Shown here piece by piece: positions 28,481 through 36,260 of a stretch of DNA of 64,000 nucleotides. The DNA is from Paenibacillus sp. FSL R7-0345 (GTDB lineage: Bacteria; Bacillota; Bacilli; Paenibacillales; Paenibacillaceae). The translations under genes were made by a program, and so were the position numbers. The stretch lies in contig NZ_CP152002.1 of assembly GCF_038595055.1 (NCBI RefSeq), positions 3,516,501-3,580,500 of the forward strand, in the 5' to 3' direction. The notes beneath the pieces are model-generated. The model was not told the origin of the DNA. It did no database searches and saw only the letters and a program-made list of their open reading frames with translations. Within the stretch, counting starts at the first letter, position 1; every line of letters starts with the position of its first letter.

Positions 28481-29362
28481 ATGAGTGTCATTGAAATGAA
28501 TATGCTGACCAAACATTACGGCAAGTCACGCGGCATTACGGATGTGAACCTGAGTGTCGAGGAAGGGGAGATTTTTGGCTTCATCGGGCCTAACGGGGCC
28601 GGCAAATCAACAGCCATCCGCACGCTGCTTGGTCTGATCTATCCGACCCGTGGAAGTGCCGCTATATTTGGCAAGAGCTGCACGGAGCATCCCGAAATCC
28701 GCATGGAGCTGGGCTATCTGCCGTCAGAAGTATTTTATTATGACAATATGAAGGTAATCGACCTGCTCAAATATTCAGCCAGCTTTTATAAGAAGGACTG
28801 CACGAAACGGATCTTCGAGCTGGCGGAGATAATGGATCTTGACCTGAAGAAGAAAATTGACGATCTCTCCTTTGGCAACAAAAAGAAGGTCGGGATCGTG
28901 CAAGGGCTGTTACATGAGCCGAAGCTGATCATCCTGGATGAGCCGACAAGCGGGCTTGATCCGCTGATGCAGCAGAAGTTCTTTGATCTGCTCGGGGAAG
29001 AGAACCGTAAAGGGGCGACGATCTTTTTTTCCTCACACATCCTCAGCGAGGTGCAGAAAATGTGCAGCCGGGTAGCTTTTATCAAAGAAGGGGAAATCAT
29101 CAAGCTGGAGAAAATGAGCACACTGCAGGAGAACAGCTACAAAAAGATCAGCATCGAAGGCTTTTCCGGCATCAATAAGGAAGTGCTTGAGATGAGCGGA
29201 GTGAGTAAGCTGGAGATTAACGGTACTGAAGCTGCTTTTATATTTAAAGGGAATATCAATACCATTATGCAAAGGCTGGCAGCAATAGAGCTCCGTAACA
29301 TTTCCATTGAGGAACCCGATCTGGAGGAAATCTTCATGCATTATTATGTGAAGGAGGAGTAA
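28481..29362 (+). CDS. ABC-2 exporter ATP-binding protein (BcrA/CcmA-like)
   Basis: ATG 28481 lies eight bases after GGGAGGA; an in-frame ATG at 28472 overlaps that site. The 293-residue ATPase has Walker A GPNGAGKST near residue 38, a divergent signature LSFGNKKK near 133 and Walker B LIILDEPTSGLD near 152, followed by the SSHILSE switch. A C-terminal extension of about 70 residues is typical of ABC-2 drug, bacitracin or lantibiotic-immunity exporters. Two permease genes follow at once. The substrate is unknown and no two-component system is adjacent. Confidence 0.93.
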   Translation: MSVIEMNMLTKHYGKSRGITDVNLSVEEGEIFGFIGPNGAGKSTAIRTLLGLIYPTRGSAAIFGKSCTEHPEIRMELGYLPSEVFYYDNMKVIDLLKYSASFYKKDCTKRIFELAEIMDLDLKKKIDDLSFGNKKKVGIVQGLLHEPKLIILDEPTSGLDPLMQQKFFDLLGEENRKGATIFFSSHILSEVQKMCSRVAFIKEGEIIKLEKMSTLQENSYKKISIEGFSGINKEVLEMSGVSKLEINGTEAAFIFKGNINTIMQRLAAIELRNISIEEPDLEEIFMHYYVKEE

Positions 29363-29367
29363 GCGGG

Positions 29368-30168
29368 ATGAACATGTATAGGTATGAGCTGAAAGCCCTC
29401 CGCAAATCAGGCGCAGGCTGGACCTGTGCCATGATCGCACTCGCTGCGCTGTTTCTGATCATATATCCGGGTATGGTGAGCGATGCGGCTGATTTCACCA
29501 AATTGCTCGAGGGTTATCCCGCTTCTGTAAGGGCGATGCTCGGAATTAACCTGGACTACCTAACATCTGTTCCCGGCTTTTATTCAATGGTGTTTGTCTA
29601 TATTGCATTATGCGGAGCCATTCAGGCTATGCATTTGGGCGCTTCTATACTGTCAAAAGAATCACGGGAGCGCACGGCCGACTTTCTCCTTGTTAAGCCT
29701 GTCTCACGGTCCAGCATCGTCAGCGCCAAGCTGCTCGCAGCCTGCACGATCATACTAGCCACCGAGCTTGTCTTTTTCGTGGTAGCAGCCCTTATAGCTA
29801 GTGCAGTTGCCAGTGCAGATTTTAACCTTCATCTGTTCTTCATGCTCAATCTGCCGCTGCTGTTCCTCCAGCTGATGTTTCTGGCCCTCGGCCTGGCAAC
29901 TTCCGTCTTCTTCAGCAGACTCAAAAATGTGCTGCCGCTTACGCTTGGCGTCGTTTTCGGACTGTACCTGGCCGGCGTCTTGCTGGCTGCGGGATCAGAG
30001 GGGGATGCCGCGCGGTATCTCTCACTGTTTCAGTATTTTGACAGCATCTATATTATTGAGCATAAAGCCTTTGAGCTGCAGTATGTGATGGCCGGTGCGC
30101 TTATGGTTGCAGCTGCGGTATCCGTAAGCTACCGGGTCTATATCAAAAAGGATATTCATGCCGTGTAG
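29368..30168 (+). CDS. ABC-2 type permease, first subunit
   Basis: 266 residues with about six membrane segments. The segment ESRERTADFLLVKPVSRSSI near residue 96, followed by SAKLLAAC, is the amphipathic coupling region typical of ABC-2 permeases that partner BcrA-like ATPases. It starts six bases after the ATPase stop and has AAGGAGG within the end of that gene, so it is translationally linked. It is homologous to the next gene, forming a heterodimeric membrane part. Confidence 0.9.
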   Translation: MNMYRYELKALRKSGAGWTCAMIALAALFLIIYPGMVSDAADFTKLLEGYPASVRAMLGINLDYLTSVPGFYSMVFVYIALCGAIQAMHLGASILSKESRERTADFLLVKPVSRSSIVSAKLLAACTIILATELVFFVVAALIASAVASADFNLHLFFMLNLPLLFLQLMFLALGLATSVFFSRLKNVLPLTLGVVFGLYLAGVLLAAGSEGDAARYLSLFQYFDSIYIIEHKAFELQYVMAGALMVAAAVSVSYRVYIKKDIHAV

Positions 30169-30204
30169 CCGGCTGAGAATGATCAACGCTTGGGAGGTCA
30201 GTTA

Positions 30205-30999
30205 ATGAATATGTTTTGGAGAGAGCTGAAGGCGGGCCGCAAAGCATTGATCATCTGGAGTCTATGCATGTTTTTACTCGTGGCCAGCGGGATGGGCAAA
30301 TACACCGCCTACTCCGCGGGAGGAGCAGGCAGTGAGGTTTTTAAACAGATGCCTTCAACTGTAAAAGCACTTCTGGGCATCGGCACGCTGGAGGTTACGG
30401 TCATGAGCGGATTTTTCGCCCTGCTTTTTCTGTATATTGAGCTCACTGCTGCCATCCATGCTGTTCTGCTGGGAAGCAGCATCGTCGCTAAGGAAGAGAG
30501 GGATAAGACTGCCGAGTTCCTGATTGCCAAACCGGTCTCCCGGGCCGCTATCATAACAGCTAAACTGCTTGCTGCACTACTCCAGATTGCAGTTCTCAAT
30601 CTCGTTACTTTGGTTTCTTCATTTATCATGGTCTCCGCATATAACGAGGGGAAGAATATATCAGGTGAGATCGCCCTATTCCTGCTTAGCATGTTCATTG
30701 TGCAGCTGATCTTCCTGTCGCTTGGCGCTGTGCTGGCAGCCGGTATGAGCAATCCGAAAAGCTCGGGAGCTGCCGCAGCCGGAATTCTGGTTGGTTCATT
30801 TGTGATCTCCAAGGTTACGGATTTAGCGGATCAGCTCGCTGTGCTGAATGTGCTGTCACCTTTTAAATACTTCAGCTATAACCGGATAGTGGAGGGAGGC
30901 GGGCTTAGCATTGGGATCCTGGTGCTTTCTATTCTGCTGGCTGGTATGTTCGCAGCGTTAACTTACTTCTTTTACGGGATGCGGGAGGTGCGGTTTTAA
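30205..30999 (+). CDS. ABC-2 type permease, second subunit
   Basis: ATG 30205 has GGGAGG at 30192-30197; the frame is open upstream from a TTG at 30190. The 264 residues form about six membrane segments, with an EERDKTAEFLIAKPVSRAAI stretch closely matching the same region of the preceding permease, so the two arose by duplication. It ends the exporter operon. Confidence 0.9.
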   Translation: MNMFWRELKAGRKALIIWSLCMFLLVASGMGKYTAYSAGGAGSEVFKQMPSTVKALLGIGTLEVTVMSGFFALLFLYIELTAAIHAVLLGSSIVAKEERDKTAEFLIAKPVSRAAIITAKLLAALLQIAVLNLVTLVSSFIMVSAYNEGKNISGEIALFLLSMFIVQLIFLSLGAVLAAGMSNPKSSGAAAAGILVGSFVISKVTDLADQLAVLNVLSPFKYFSYNRIVEGGGLSIGILVLSILLAGMFAALTYFFYGMREVRF

Positions 31000-31345
31000 T
31001 AGGAAAGAAGATTCTACAGAACTGCCGGCGATTTAATGCAATCTTATAATGAAAAGAACAATTATAAGATTACCCCTTAGACTATTAACTATCTTTACAT
31101 AATAAAATGACAAGAGAATGGAATGGCTGCTTCTACAAAGCAATCATTCCGTTTTTTATGTCCGAAATGTCTCCAATTCTTTAGCTTACGGTATTGCAAC
31201 GGAGTCATCTGTTCATGCTGCCCTTTATACCCTGGAGAAAAGTACGGTCCTTGCCCATGCGGCGAAAAGACGGGATAATGGTCTGTACGGCCAGATTTTT
31301 TCTCGGCTTGCCCTCAGGCAAAATAATGATTAAAGGAGTGCAGCA
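31000..31345 (+). other. Intergenic region with an inverted repeat and a hairpin, no gene seen
   Basis: The region between the exporter and the AAA ATPase has a perfect 11-bp inverted repeat (31040-31071) and a GGAATG/CATTCC hairpin with an inner GCT/AGC stem followed by GTTTTTTAT (31123-31159), which could end the exporter transcript. A 71-codon frame at 31118 has no ribosome binding site and is judged non-coding. Confidence 0.5.
31040..31071. repeat. Perfect 11-bp inverted repeat, 10-base spacer
   Basis: AATCTTATAAT (31040-31050) and ATTATAAGATT (31061-31071). No T tract follows, so it may be an operator or an RNA hairpin. Confidence 0.6.
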
Positions 31346-32170
31346 ATGATTTATTTGAGGAGCTTCACACTTTCTGATCATACGAGCAGTAACCCGAATA
31401 TTTATCCGGATCATGTCTTCAGACACATGGCTGGTGAGGTGTTTGTGTTTGACCGGATTACTGTGCTCTACGGCGGTAACGGCAGCGGTAAATCCACTTT
31501 GCTGAATGTGATCTCTAACAAGCTGGGAATGAACGGAGCCGAAAAGCTGGCCAGCCAGTTTAGCCTGTTTGCCCAGCAGTTCCTTGATTTAAGCAGCTTC
31601 CGGCTAGGCCTGAATGAGCGGGAGCATGAGATCAGCGGGTTGCCCGAAGGCAGCAGGTACCTGAAATCCGAGGATATTCTATATGAGATTAAGAAGATCC
31701 AGCAGGCTGCTGTGCTGCGTGAAGGGCTGCTGCATGAGCAGAGGAGCAAAGGGATGAGCAAGGCTCAGGCGCAAGAGTATGAGGCATCGTACAGGTTTAA
31801 GCAGAAGCTGGAGAATATTCAATTCTCACAGGAAAAATACTCCAACGGGGAAACATCCCTGCAGTTCTTTGAAGATACGCTGCTGCCCGGACAGCTGTAT
31901 CTGCTGGATGAGCCGGAAACGTCGCTTTCTCCGTCCAACCAGATCCTGATGGCAGAGCGGATCAATGAGCTGGCCCGGTATTTTGACAGCCAATTTATTA
32001 TTGCTACTCATTCTCCTTTTGTGTTAGGCACACTGCATGCCAAAATATATAATCTGGATGCCCGGCCGCTTCAGACAGCGGAGTGGTATGAACTGGATAA
32101 TGTCCGCTTCTTTCAGCAATTTTTTAACAAATACAAGCATTTGTTTGATAAGGGGGAGTTAGAGAAATGA
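31346..32170 (+). CDS. Stand-alone AAA/ABC-class ATPase
   Basis: 274-aa soluble ATPase of the AAA_21-like (COG3910-type) group. It has Walker A GGNGSGKST near residue 44, a charged helical insert (about 80-165), a signature-like YSNGETSLQFF near 168, Walker B LYLLDEPETSLSP near 185 and the switch histidine in IIATHSPF near 222. There is no membrane domain and no permease partner. Similar proteins occur widely and their roles are mostly unknown; some are parts of defence or DNA-repair modules, but nothing here shows that. AAGGAG precedes the ATG. The beta-helix lipoprotein gene follows after 25 bp. Confidence 0.85.
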   Translation: MIYLRSFTLSDHTSSNPNIYPDHVFRHMAGEVFVFDRITVLYGGNGSGKSTLLNVISNKLGMNGAEKLASQFSLFAQQFLDLSSFRLGLNEREHEISGLPEGSRYLKSEDILYEIKKIQQAAVLREGLLHEQRSKGMSKAQAQEYEASYRFKQKLENIQFSQEKYSNGETSLQFFEDTLLPGQLYLLDEPETSLSPSNQILMAERINELARYFDSQFIIATHSPFVLGTLHAKIYNLDARPLQTAEWYELDNVRFFQQFFNKYKHLFDKGELEK

Positions 32171-32195
32171 ATACTATGCGGGATGGAGTGGAGAA

Positions 32196-33680
32196 ATGTC
32201 TAGCAAAGCACTGCGGCCAGCCATCTTGCTCGGCTTGATTCTCTTGTGCGGTTGTTCCAGCACCAGTACTCATAATGTAACACAGCCTGAACAGGCTGGT
32301 GCTTACTATGTAGCAGCCGATGGGGATGACAATAACCGCGGGACGATTGATTTACCTTGGGAGACACTGCAGCATGCTGCGGATCTTGCCGCCCCTGGCA
32401 GCACTATCTATATTAGAGAAGGTGTGTATCACCAGAAGCTGCATATCACAAACGGCGGATCGGAAGATGCCGGTCCGGTTATATTCTCCGCTTATTCCGG
32501 GGAGACAGCCATTCTGGATGGCGAAGGCCTGGCTGTGGACGGGCTGGAAGGACTGATCGAAATCAATAATGCCAGCTATGTGACCATTCAGAACCTCGAA
32601 ATCCGCAACTATCAGACAGCGGACAATGGTGAAGTTCCGGCAGGTATATATGTACACGGGTCCGGTCAGTCTATTTCACTGCTTAATAACCGTATCCACT
32701 CCATAGCCAATACAGCCGCACCTGAAGGAGAGGATCTTTCCGGCAGGGATGCTCACGGCATAGCCGTGTATGGTACAGAAGCGGAGGAAGCATTAAGTGA
32801 CCTGACGATTGACGGCAACGAAGTGTATGATCTGGTGCTCGGTTCAAGTGAGGCGGTGGCTGTGAACGGCAATGTGGACTCTTTTGCGATCACAAACAAC
32901 AAGATTCATGACAATGATAACATCGGGATCGACATTATCGGCTTTGAGGGAACAGCAGGAGACGAAGCAGTGGATCAGGCACGTAACGGAATGATAAAAG
33001 GGAATGAAGTATACGGGATATCGTCCAATCATAATCCATCGTATGGCGCTTCCTTGCCTAATGGCAACTATTCGGCCGGGGGAATTTACATAGACGGGGG
33101 CAGATCCATTCGTGTTGAGAAAAATCGCGTGTACGATAATGACATCGGCATTGAGCTTGCATCCGAGCATAAGGGAAAGCTGACCCGTGATATCACGGTC
33201 CAGGACAATCTCGTCTACCGCAACCGGCTGACTGGAATTGCCATGGGCGGTTATGACGAAGACCGTGGAGGCACCAGCGACAGCAAGGTTATACTTAATA
33301 CCCTTTACCAAAATGACCTGCTGGAAGGTGGAGGCAACGGGCAGCTGTACCTGCAGGCTAATTTAAGCAGGAATACTATTACAGATAATATCCTCGTGGC
33401 CGGTGAATCCGGTGTCCTGATCAGCAACGACTATACGAGCAGCAGTGAGAACACGGTTGATGGCAATCTTTATTTCGCTGAAACCGGGGCGGATGAAGCC
33501 ATCTGGGTTTGGAAAAAGCAAGAATATGCAGGCTTCAGCGCCTATCAGCGGGGAACAGGGAATGACCGCAGCTCGTTATTTGCCGATCCGCAGTTTGTGG
33601 ACGCAAGCGCAGGCGATTTCCGGCTGCAGCCGGACTCCCGGATTGTCAATGGAGGCTCAGCCGGTGCCAAAACAGATTAA
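32196..33680 (+). CDS. Lipoprotein with right-handed parallel beta-helix
   Basis: 494 residues. A lipobox, LCGC with Cys20, follows a basic start and hydrophobic core, so the mature protein is tethered to the outer face of the membrane. The mature start YYVAADGDDNNRGTIDLPWE, then STIYIREGVYH, matches the N-terminal cap of beta-helix proteins (DUF1565/PL9-like). At least ten N-x-(I/V)xxN coils follow (for example DGNEVYDL, NNKIHDND, KGNEVYGI, KNRVYDND, QDNLVYRN). The fold suggests binding or cleavage of an acidic polysaccharide, but I cannot name catalytic residues. GGAGTGGAGAA precedes the start. It is probably co-transcribed with the AAA ATPase. Confidence 0.87.
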   Translation: MSSKALRPAILLGLILLCGCSSTSTHNVTQPEQAGAYYVAADGDDNNRGTIDLPWETLQHAADLAAPGSTIYIREGVYHQKLHITNGGSEDAGPVIFSAYSGETAILDGEGLAVDGLEGLIEINNASYVTIQNLEIRNYQTADNGEVPAGIYVHGSGQSISLLNNRIHSIANTAAPEGEDLSGRDAHGIAVYGTEAEEALSDLTIDGNEVYDLVLGSSEAVAVNGNVDSFAITNNKIHDNDNIGIDIIGFEGTAGDEAVDQARNGMIKGNEVYGISSNHNPSYGASLPNGNYSAGGIYIDGGRSIRVEKNRVYDNDIGIELASEHKGKLTRDITVQDNLVYRNRLTGIAMGGYDEDRGGTSDSKVILNTLYQNDLLEGGGNGQLYLQANLSRNTITDNILVAGESGVLISNDYTSSSENTVDGNLYFAETGADEAIWVWKKQEYAGFSAYQRGTGNDRSSLFADPQFVDASAGDFRLQPDSRIVNGGSAGAKTD

Positions 33681-33817
33681 TCGGTATGCCAGTTGTTTCT
33701 GCATGCAACAATCCAAGGAGGTATGCGAATAATTGAACGGCGCGGAAGTTTATTCTTCCTCAGAGCTGGATGATTACCATCGTGCGCAATTCCAATGACG
33801 AGAATAATGCAAAAAAC

Positions 33818-33846
33818 TTGTTTTCTACAGCTAATCCATTTATAAT
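33818..33846 (+). promoter_or_regulatory. Sigma-A promoter of the riboswitch-deoD transcript
   Basis: TTGTTT (33818-33823) and a consensus TATAAT (33841-33846) with a 17-bp spacer. Transcription would begin near 33853, at the very start of the aptamer. Confidence 0.8.
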
Positions 33847-33848
33847 TT

Positions 33849-33960
33849 CATCGTATAACCTTATAGATATGGTATAAGGGTCTCTACCAGGAACCGTAAA
33901 ATCCTGATTACAAGATGGTGTACATTGTACATTTTATTTGTAATCAGGATTTTTTTGTCA
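33849..33960 (+). ncRNA. Purine riboswitch, adenine class (U74), with overlapping terminator
   Basis: The aptamer (about 33849-33917) has the conserved core: P2 arms CTTATA/TATAAG around loop GATATGG, joint GTCTCTACC, P3 AGGA/TCCT around loop CCGTAAA, and the 3' P1 strand in GATTAC. Both loops match the kissing-loop consensus. The base that reads the purine is T (U74) in GATTAC, where guanine sensors have C, so adenine is the expected ligand. A perfect 16-bp terminator stem (33898-33913 with 33938-33953, then T residues) uses the 3' strands of P3 and P1. Aptamer and terminator therefore exclude each other, as in B. subtilis pbuE, and ligand should switch transcription on. Confidence 0.93.
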
Positions 33961-33998
33961 ATCCGGTAAATAATAATCATTAAAGGAGCTGTGTAAGA

Positions 33999-34718
33999 AT
34001 GAGTACATCCCAATTTAAAGAAACCCCGCACATCAAGCCAAACGGAGCCGAAATTGCTGAGACGATTTTGCTGCCGGGAGATCCGCTGCGTGCAAAGTTT
34101 ATTGCTGAAACCTATCTGGAGAATCCGGTACAATTCAACGAAGTACGGGGAATGCTCGGATATACAGGGACCTATAAAGGCAAAAAAATCTCTGTTATGG
34201 GTACAGGGATGGGCGCTCCGAGTATCGGTATTTATTCATGGGAGCTAATTAATGTATTTGGCGTGAAGAACCTGATCCGTATCGGTTCGGCTGGTGCGTT
34301 ACAGGACAAGCTGAATCTGTATGATATCGTGTTTGGGATGGGAGCCTCGACCAACTCGAATTACGCTTCCCAATACAATCTGCCCGGACAATATGCCGTT
34401 ACTGCTTCCTTTGAATTGCTGGAAAAAGCAAAGAAAACCGCCGATGCCCAAGGTCAGAAGGTACATATCGGTAATATCCTGACCAGTGATACTTTTTATA
34501 ATGCAGACAAGACCGCAGGAGCAAAATGGAGAGATATGGGCGTACTGTGTATCGAGATGGAGGCTGCAGCGCTGTACTTAAATGCTGCTCAGGCTGGTGT
34601 CAACGCACTGTGCATCCTGACGATCAGTGACCACATTTTCCGTGCAGAGGAAACAACCTCTGAAGAACGCCAGACTTCCTTCACCAAAATGATGGAAATC
34701 GCATTAGAGCTGGCTTAA
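33999..34718 (+). CDS. deoD: Purine-nucleoside phosphorylase DeoD
   Basis: DeoD reversibly phosphorolyses adenosine, inosine and deoxynucleosides to the free base and (deoxy)ribose-1-phosphate. The 239 residues match the hexameric bacterial enzyme. Visible motifs are LLPGDPLRAKFIAE (phosphate site) near residue 25, GTGMGAPSIGIYSWEL near 69, RIGSAGAL near 91, the nucleoside-binding IEMEAAALY near 186 and the catalytic Asp in LTISDHIF near 209. AAAGGAG precedes ATG 33999. It is transcribed alone, behind the purine riboswitch. Confidence 0.95.
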   Translation: MSTSQFKETPHIKPNGAEIAETILLPGDPLRAKFIAETYLENPVQFNEVRGMLGYTGTYKGKKISVMGTGMGAPSIGIYSWELINVFGVKNLIRIGSAGALQDKLNLYDIVFGMGASTNSNYASQYNLPGQYAVTASFELLEKAKKTADAQGQKVHIGNILTSDTFYNADKTAGAKWRDMGVLCIEMEAAALYLNAAQAGVNALCILTISDHIFRAEETTSEERQTSFTKMMEIALELA

Positions 34719-34736
34719 TCCCTTCATAGGCCTGAT

Positions 34737-34766
34737 CCCGCAATCCCTTGGATTGCGGGTTTTTTT
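34737..34766 (+). terminator. Terminator after deoD
   Basis: CCCGCAATCC (34737-34746) and GGATTGCGGG (34750-34759) form a perfect stem over a three-base loop, with seven T residues. Confidence 0.92.
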
Positions 34767-34784
34767 GTGCTGAGAGGAAAAAGG

Positions 34785-35603
34785 CTACAGCTTTCTGGCC
34801 TTAATCACAAAGGTCACAGGCAGCACCTGTGCTTTTTTGGCAAAATCACTGCTATCACCCTGAGCTTTCAGCAAATCCTCATCCGACTCCTCAACCATTT
34901 GCTCAATAATAAAGCCCGCTTTGGCGAGGGCATTCACGTAGGTGGACATTTTGCGGTCGGTTAAGGATAACGTATCTTCGCCAAGCGCTACCGAATACCA
35001 GGATTCATCAAAATAGCTCTTTTTGAAGACAAGCGTATCCTTTTCGGCCGCAACGCATTTGTGGATCGGGTGGGACCAGCTGAAGATGAATACACCGTCT
35101 TTATTCAGGTAAGAAGCAATCCGGGCGAAAGTCCCCTCGAGATCAGTGGTCCAGCCGATGGCATAAACAGAATAAATAATATCAAAATAATTCTCCGGCA
35201 GGCCACACTGATCCTCCATGGGAGCGCAGATTAATTCAGCGGAAAGACCATGCGCTGCCAGAAGCTGCCGGGTCTTACCGATCTGATTCCCGGAAATGTC
35301 CGTGCCCCACAGCTCAGCCGGCTGGCGCTGCCCCTGCCCCAGATACAGCAAGGATTGACCGCTTCCGCAGCCGATCTCGAGAATTTTCTTTCCGCTTACA
35401 TCGCCCAAAAGCCGGTGATTTTCTTCAGAGACAAAAGCCCCATACAAAGGAAGTGCGGTTGCTCCTAGAACCTCATTTCCTTTTGTATCCCAAAACAAGC
35501 TGTTCGTCTTATGTATAACGTCCTTATCCATGTCAACCGTAACCGCAACACCAGCCTCGCCAGCGCCTATTACATTTGTCCGGGAACCCTTATTTTTGTC
35601 CAT
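34785..35603 (-). CDS. Class I SAM-dependent methyltransferase
   Basis: ATG 35603 has GGAGGC about eight bases upstream and is preferred over 35630; it gives 272 residues. The SAM-binding motif ILEIGCGSGQSLLYL lies near residue 75, the acidic motif II in LWGTDISGNQIGK near 100 and the motif III/IV region in YFDIIYSVYAIGW near 142. The fold is the UbiE/Methyltransf_11 type; the substrate is unknown. It is convergent with deoD and divergent from the broken hydrolase. Confidence 0.9.
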   Translation of the reverse strand: MDKNKGSRTNVIGAGEAGVAVTVDMDKDVIHKTNSLFWDTKGNEVLGATALPLYGAFVSEENHRLLGDVSGKKILEIGCGSGQSLLYLGQGQRQPAELWGTDISGNQIGKTRQLLAAHGLSAELICAPMEDQCGLPENYFDIIYSVYAIGWTTDLEGTFARIASYLNKDGVFIFSWSHPIHKCVAAEKDTLVFKKSYFDESWYSVALGEDTLSLTDRKMSTYVNALAKAGFIIEQMVEESDEDLLKAQGDSSDFAKKAQVLPVTFVIKARKL

Positions 35604-35696
35604 GCAAATAGCCTCCATAAAAAATAGCAATATATATGTCAGTTTAAAGGGTAATGAACTATAATGCTGTGATAAATAGGATTGGAGAGATCGAAC

Positions 35697-36260
35697 ATGG
35701 CGTTACACACCTACACCAAGAAACGCTCAATCCAAAGCTTTATTTTTGAAAAACGGTTTGAGGGGATGCAGGTATTCACCTTAAATGACCGGAGCTCTTC
35801 CGCCCAAAAGGTTATTCTTTATATTCATGGCGGCGACTGGACGAAACAGCCTTTACCGTTTCACTGGAAGTTCATGGACAAACTGGCGCATCTGATTAAA
35901 GCGGAGGATCTGCCACAGCCTAAAGATATTATTTTATTGTCTGCTGCTGTTGATTTGGCTTTGAATAATCCGGAGATACCAGAATATGAAAAAAAGGACC
36001 CCATGCTGTCATCCGGGGGAATTGGAGTCATCATAAACCGCTGGGCGGAGGATAAACAGCTGACTGATCCGCTTATCAGTCCGATCCACAGCGATTTTAA
36101 AGGGCTTGGAAGGATATCGCATTTTGTCGGGACACATGAAGGGGTGTATCCTGACGCGATGAAGCTTGATGAACGGCTGACCGCACAAGGGGTTGAGATT
36201 GACACGTTTGTGTATCCCAAGATTATGCGGGTTTTAATGGCAACTTCAGTTGAAAGGTAA
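35697..36260 (+). pseudogene. Alpha/beta hydrolase (HSL-type esterase) lacking its nucleophile segment
   Basis: ATG 35697 follows GGAGAG. The protein starts like a 310-330-aa esterase of the alpha/beta hydrolase_3 group, with the oxyanion motif seen as YIHGGDWTKQPLPFHWKFMD. It then jumps from KLAH straight to LIKAEDLPQPKDIILLS, a segment that normally follows the GDSAGG nucleophile elbow. About 75-80 residues, including the catalytic serine, are missing in frame. The final His motif (YPKMNHVF in relatives) reads YPKIMRVL, and the C terminus is cut short over the end of the opposite sensor-kinase gene. The 188-aa product cannot have hydrolase activity. Confidence 0.78.

Noticed and set aside
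31118..31333. 71-codon frame between the exporter and the AAA ATPase
   Set aside because: It has no ribosome binding site, starts inside a terminator-like hairpin and shows no protein-like pattern.
31346..33680. Anti-phage defence module
   Set aside because: An AAA ATPase alone is not evidence; no nuclease, toxin or other defence gene is adjacent, and the partner is a secreted lipoprotein.
33733..33798. 21-codon frame from TTG 33733 after AAGGAGG
   Set aside because: The site is good but the frame is very short, ends before the riboswitch promoter and resembles nothing I know; possibly a relic of a lost gene.
36223..36260. Real overlap of a functional esterase gene with the sensor-kinase gene
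   Set aside because: The overlap results from the broken C terminus of the esterase remnant, not from a conserved gene overlap.
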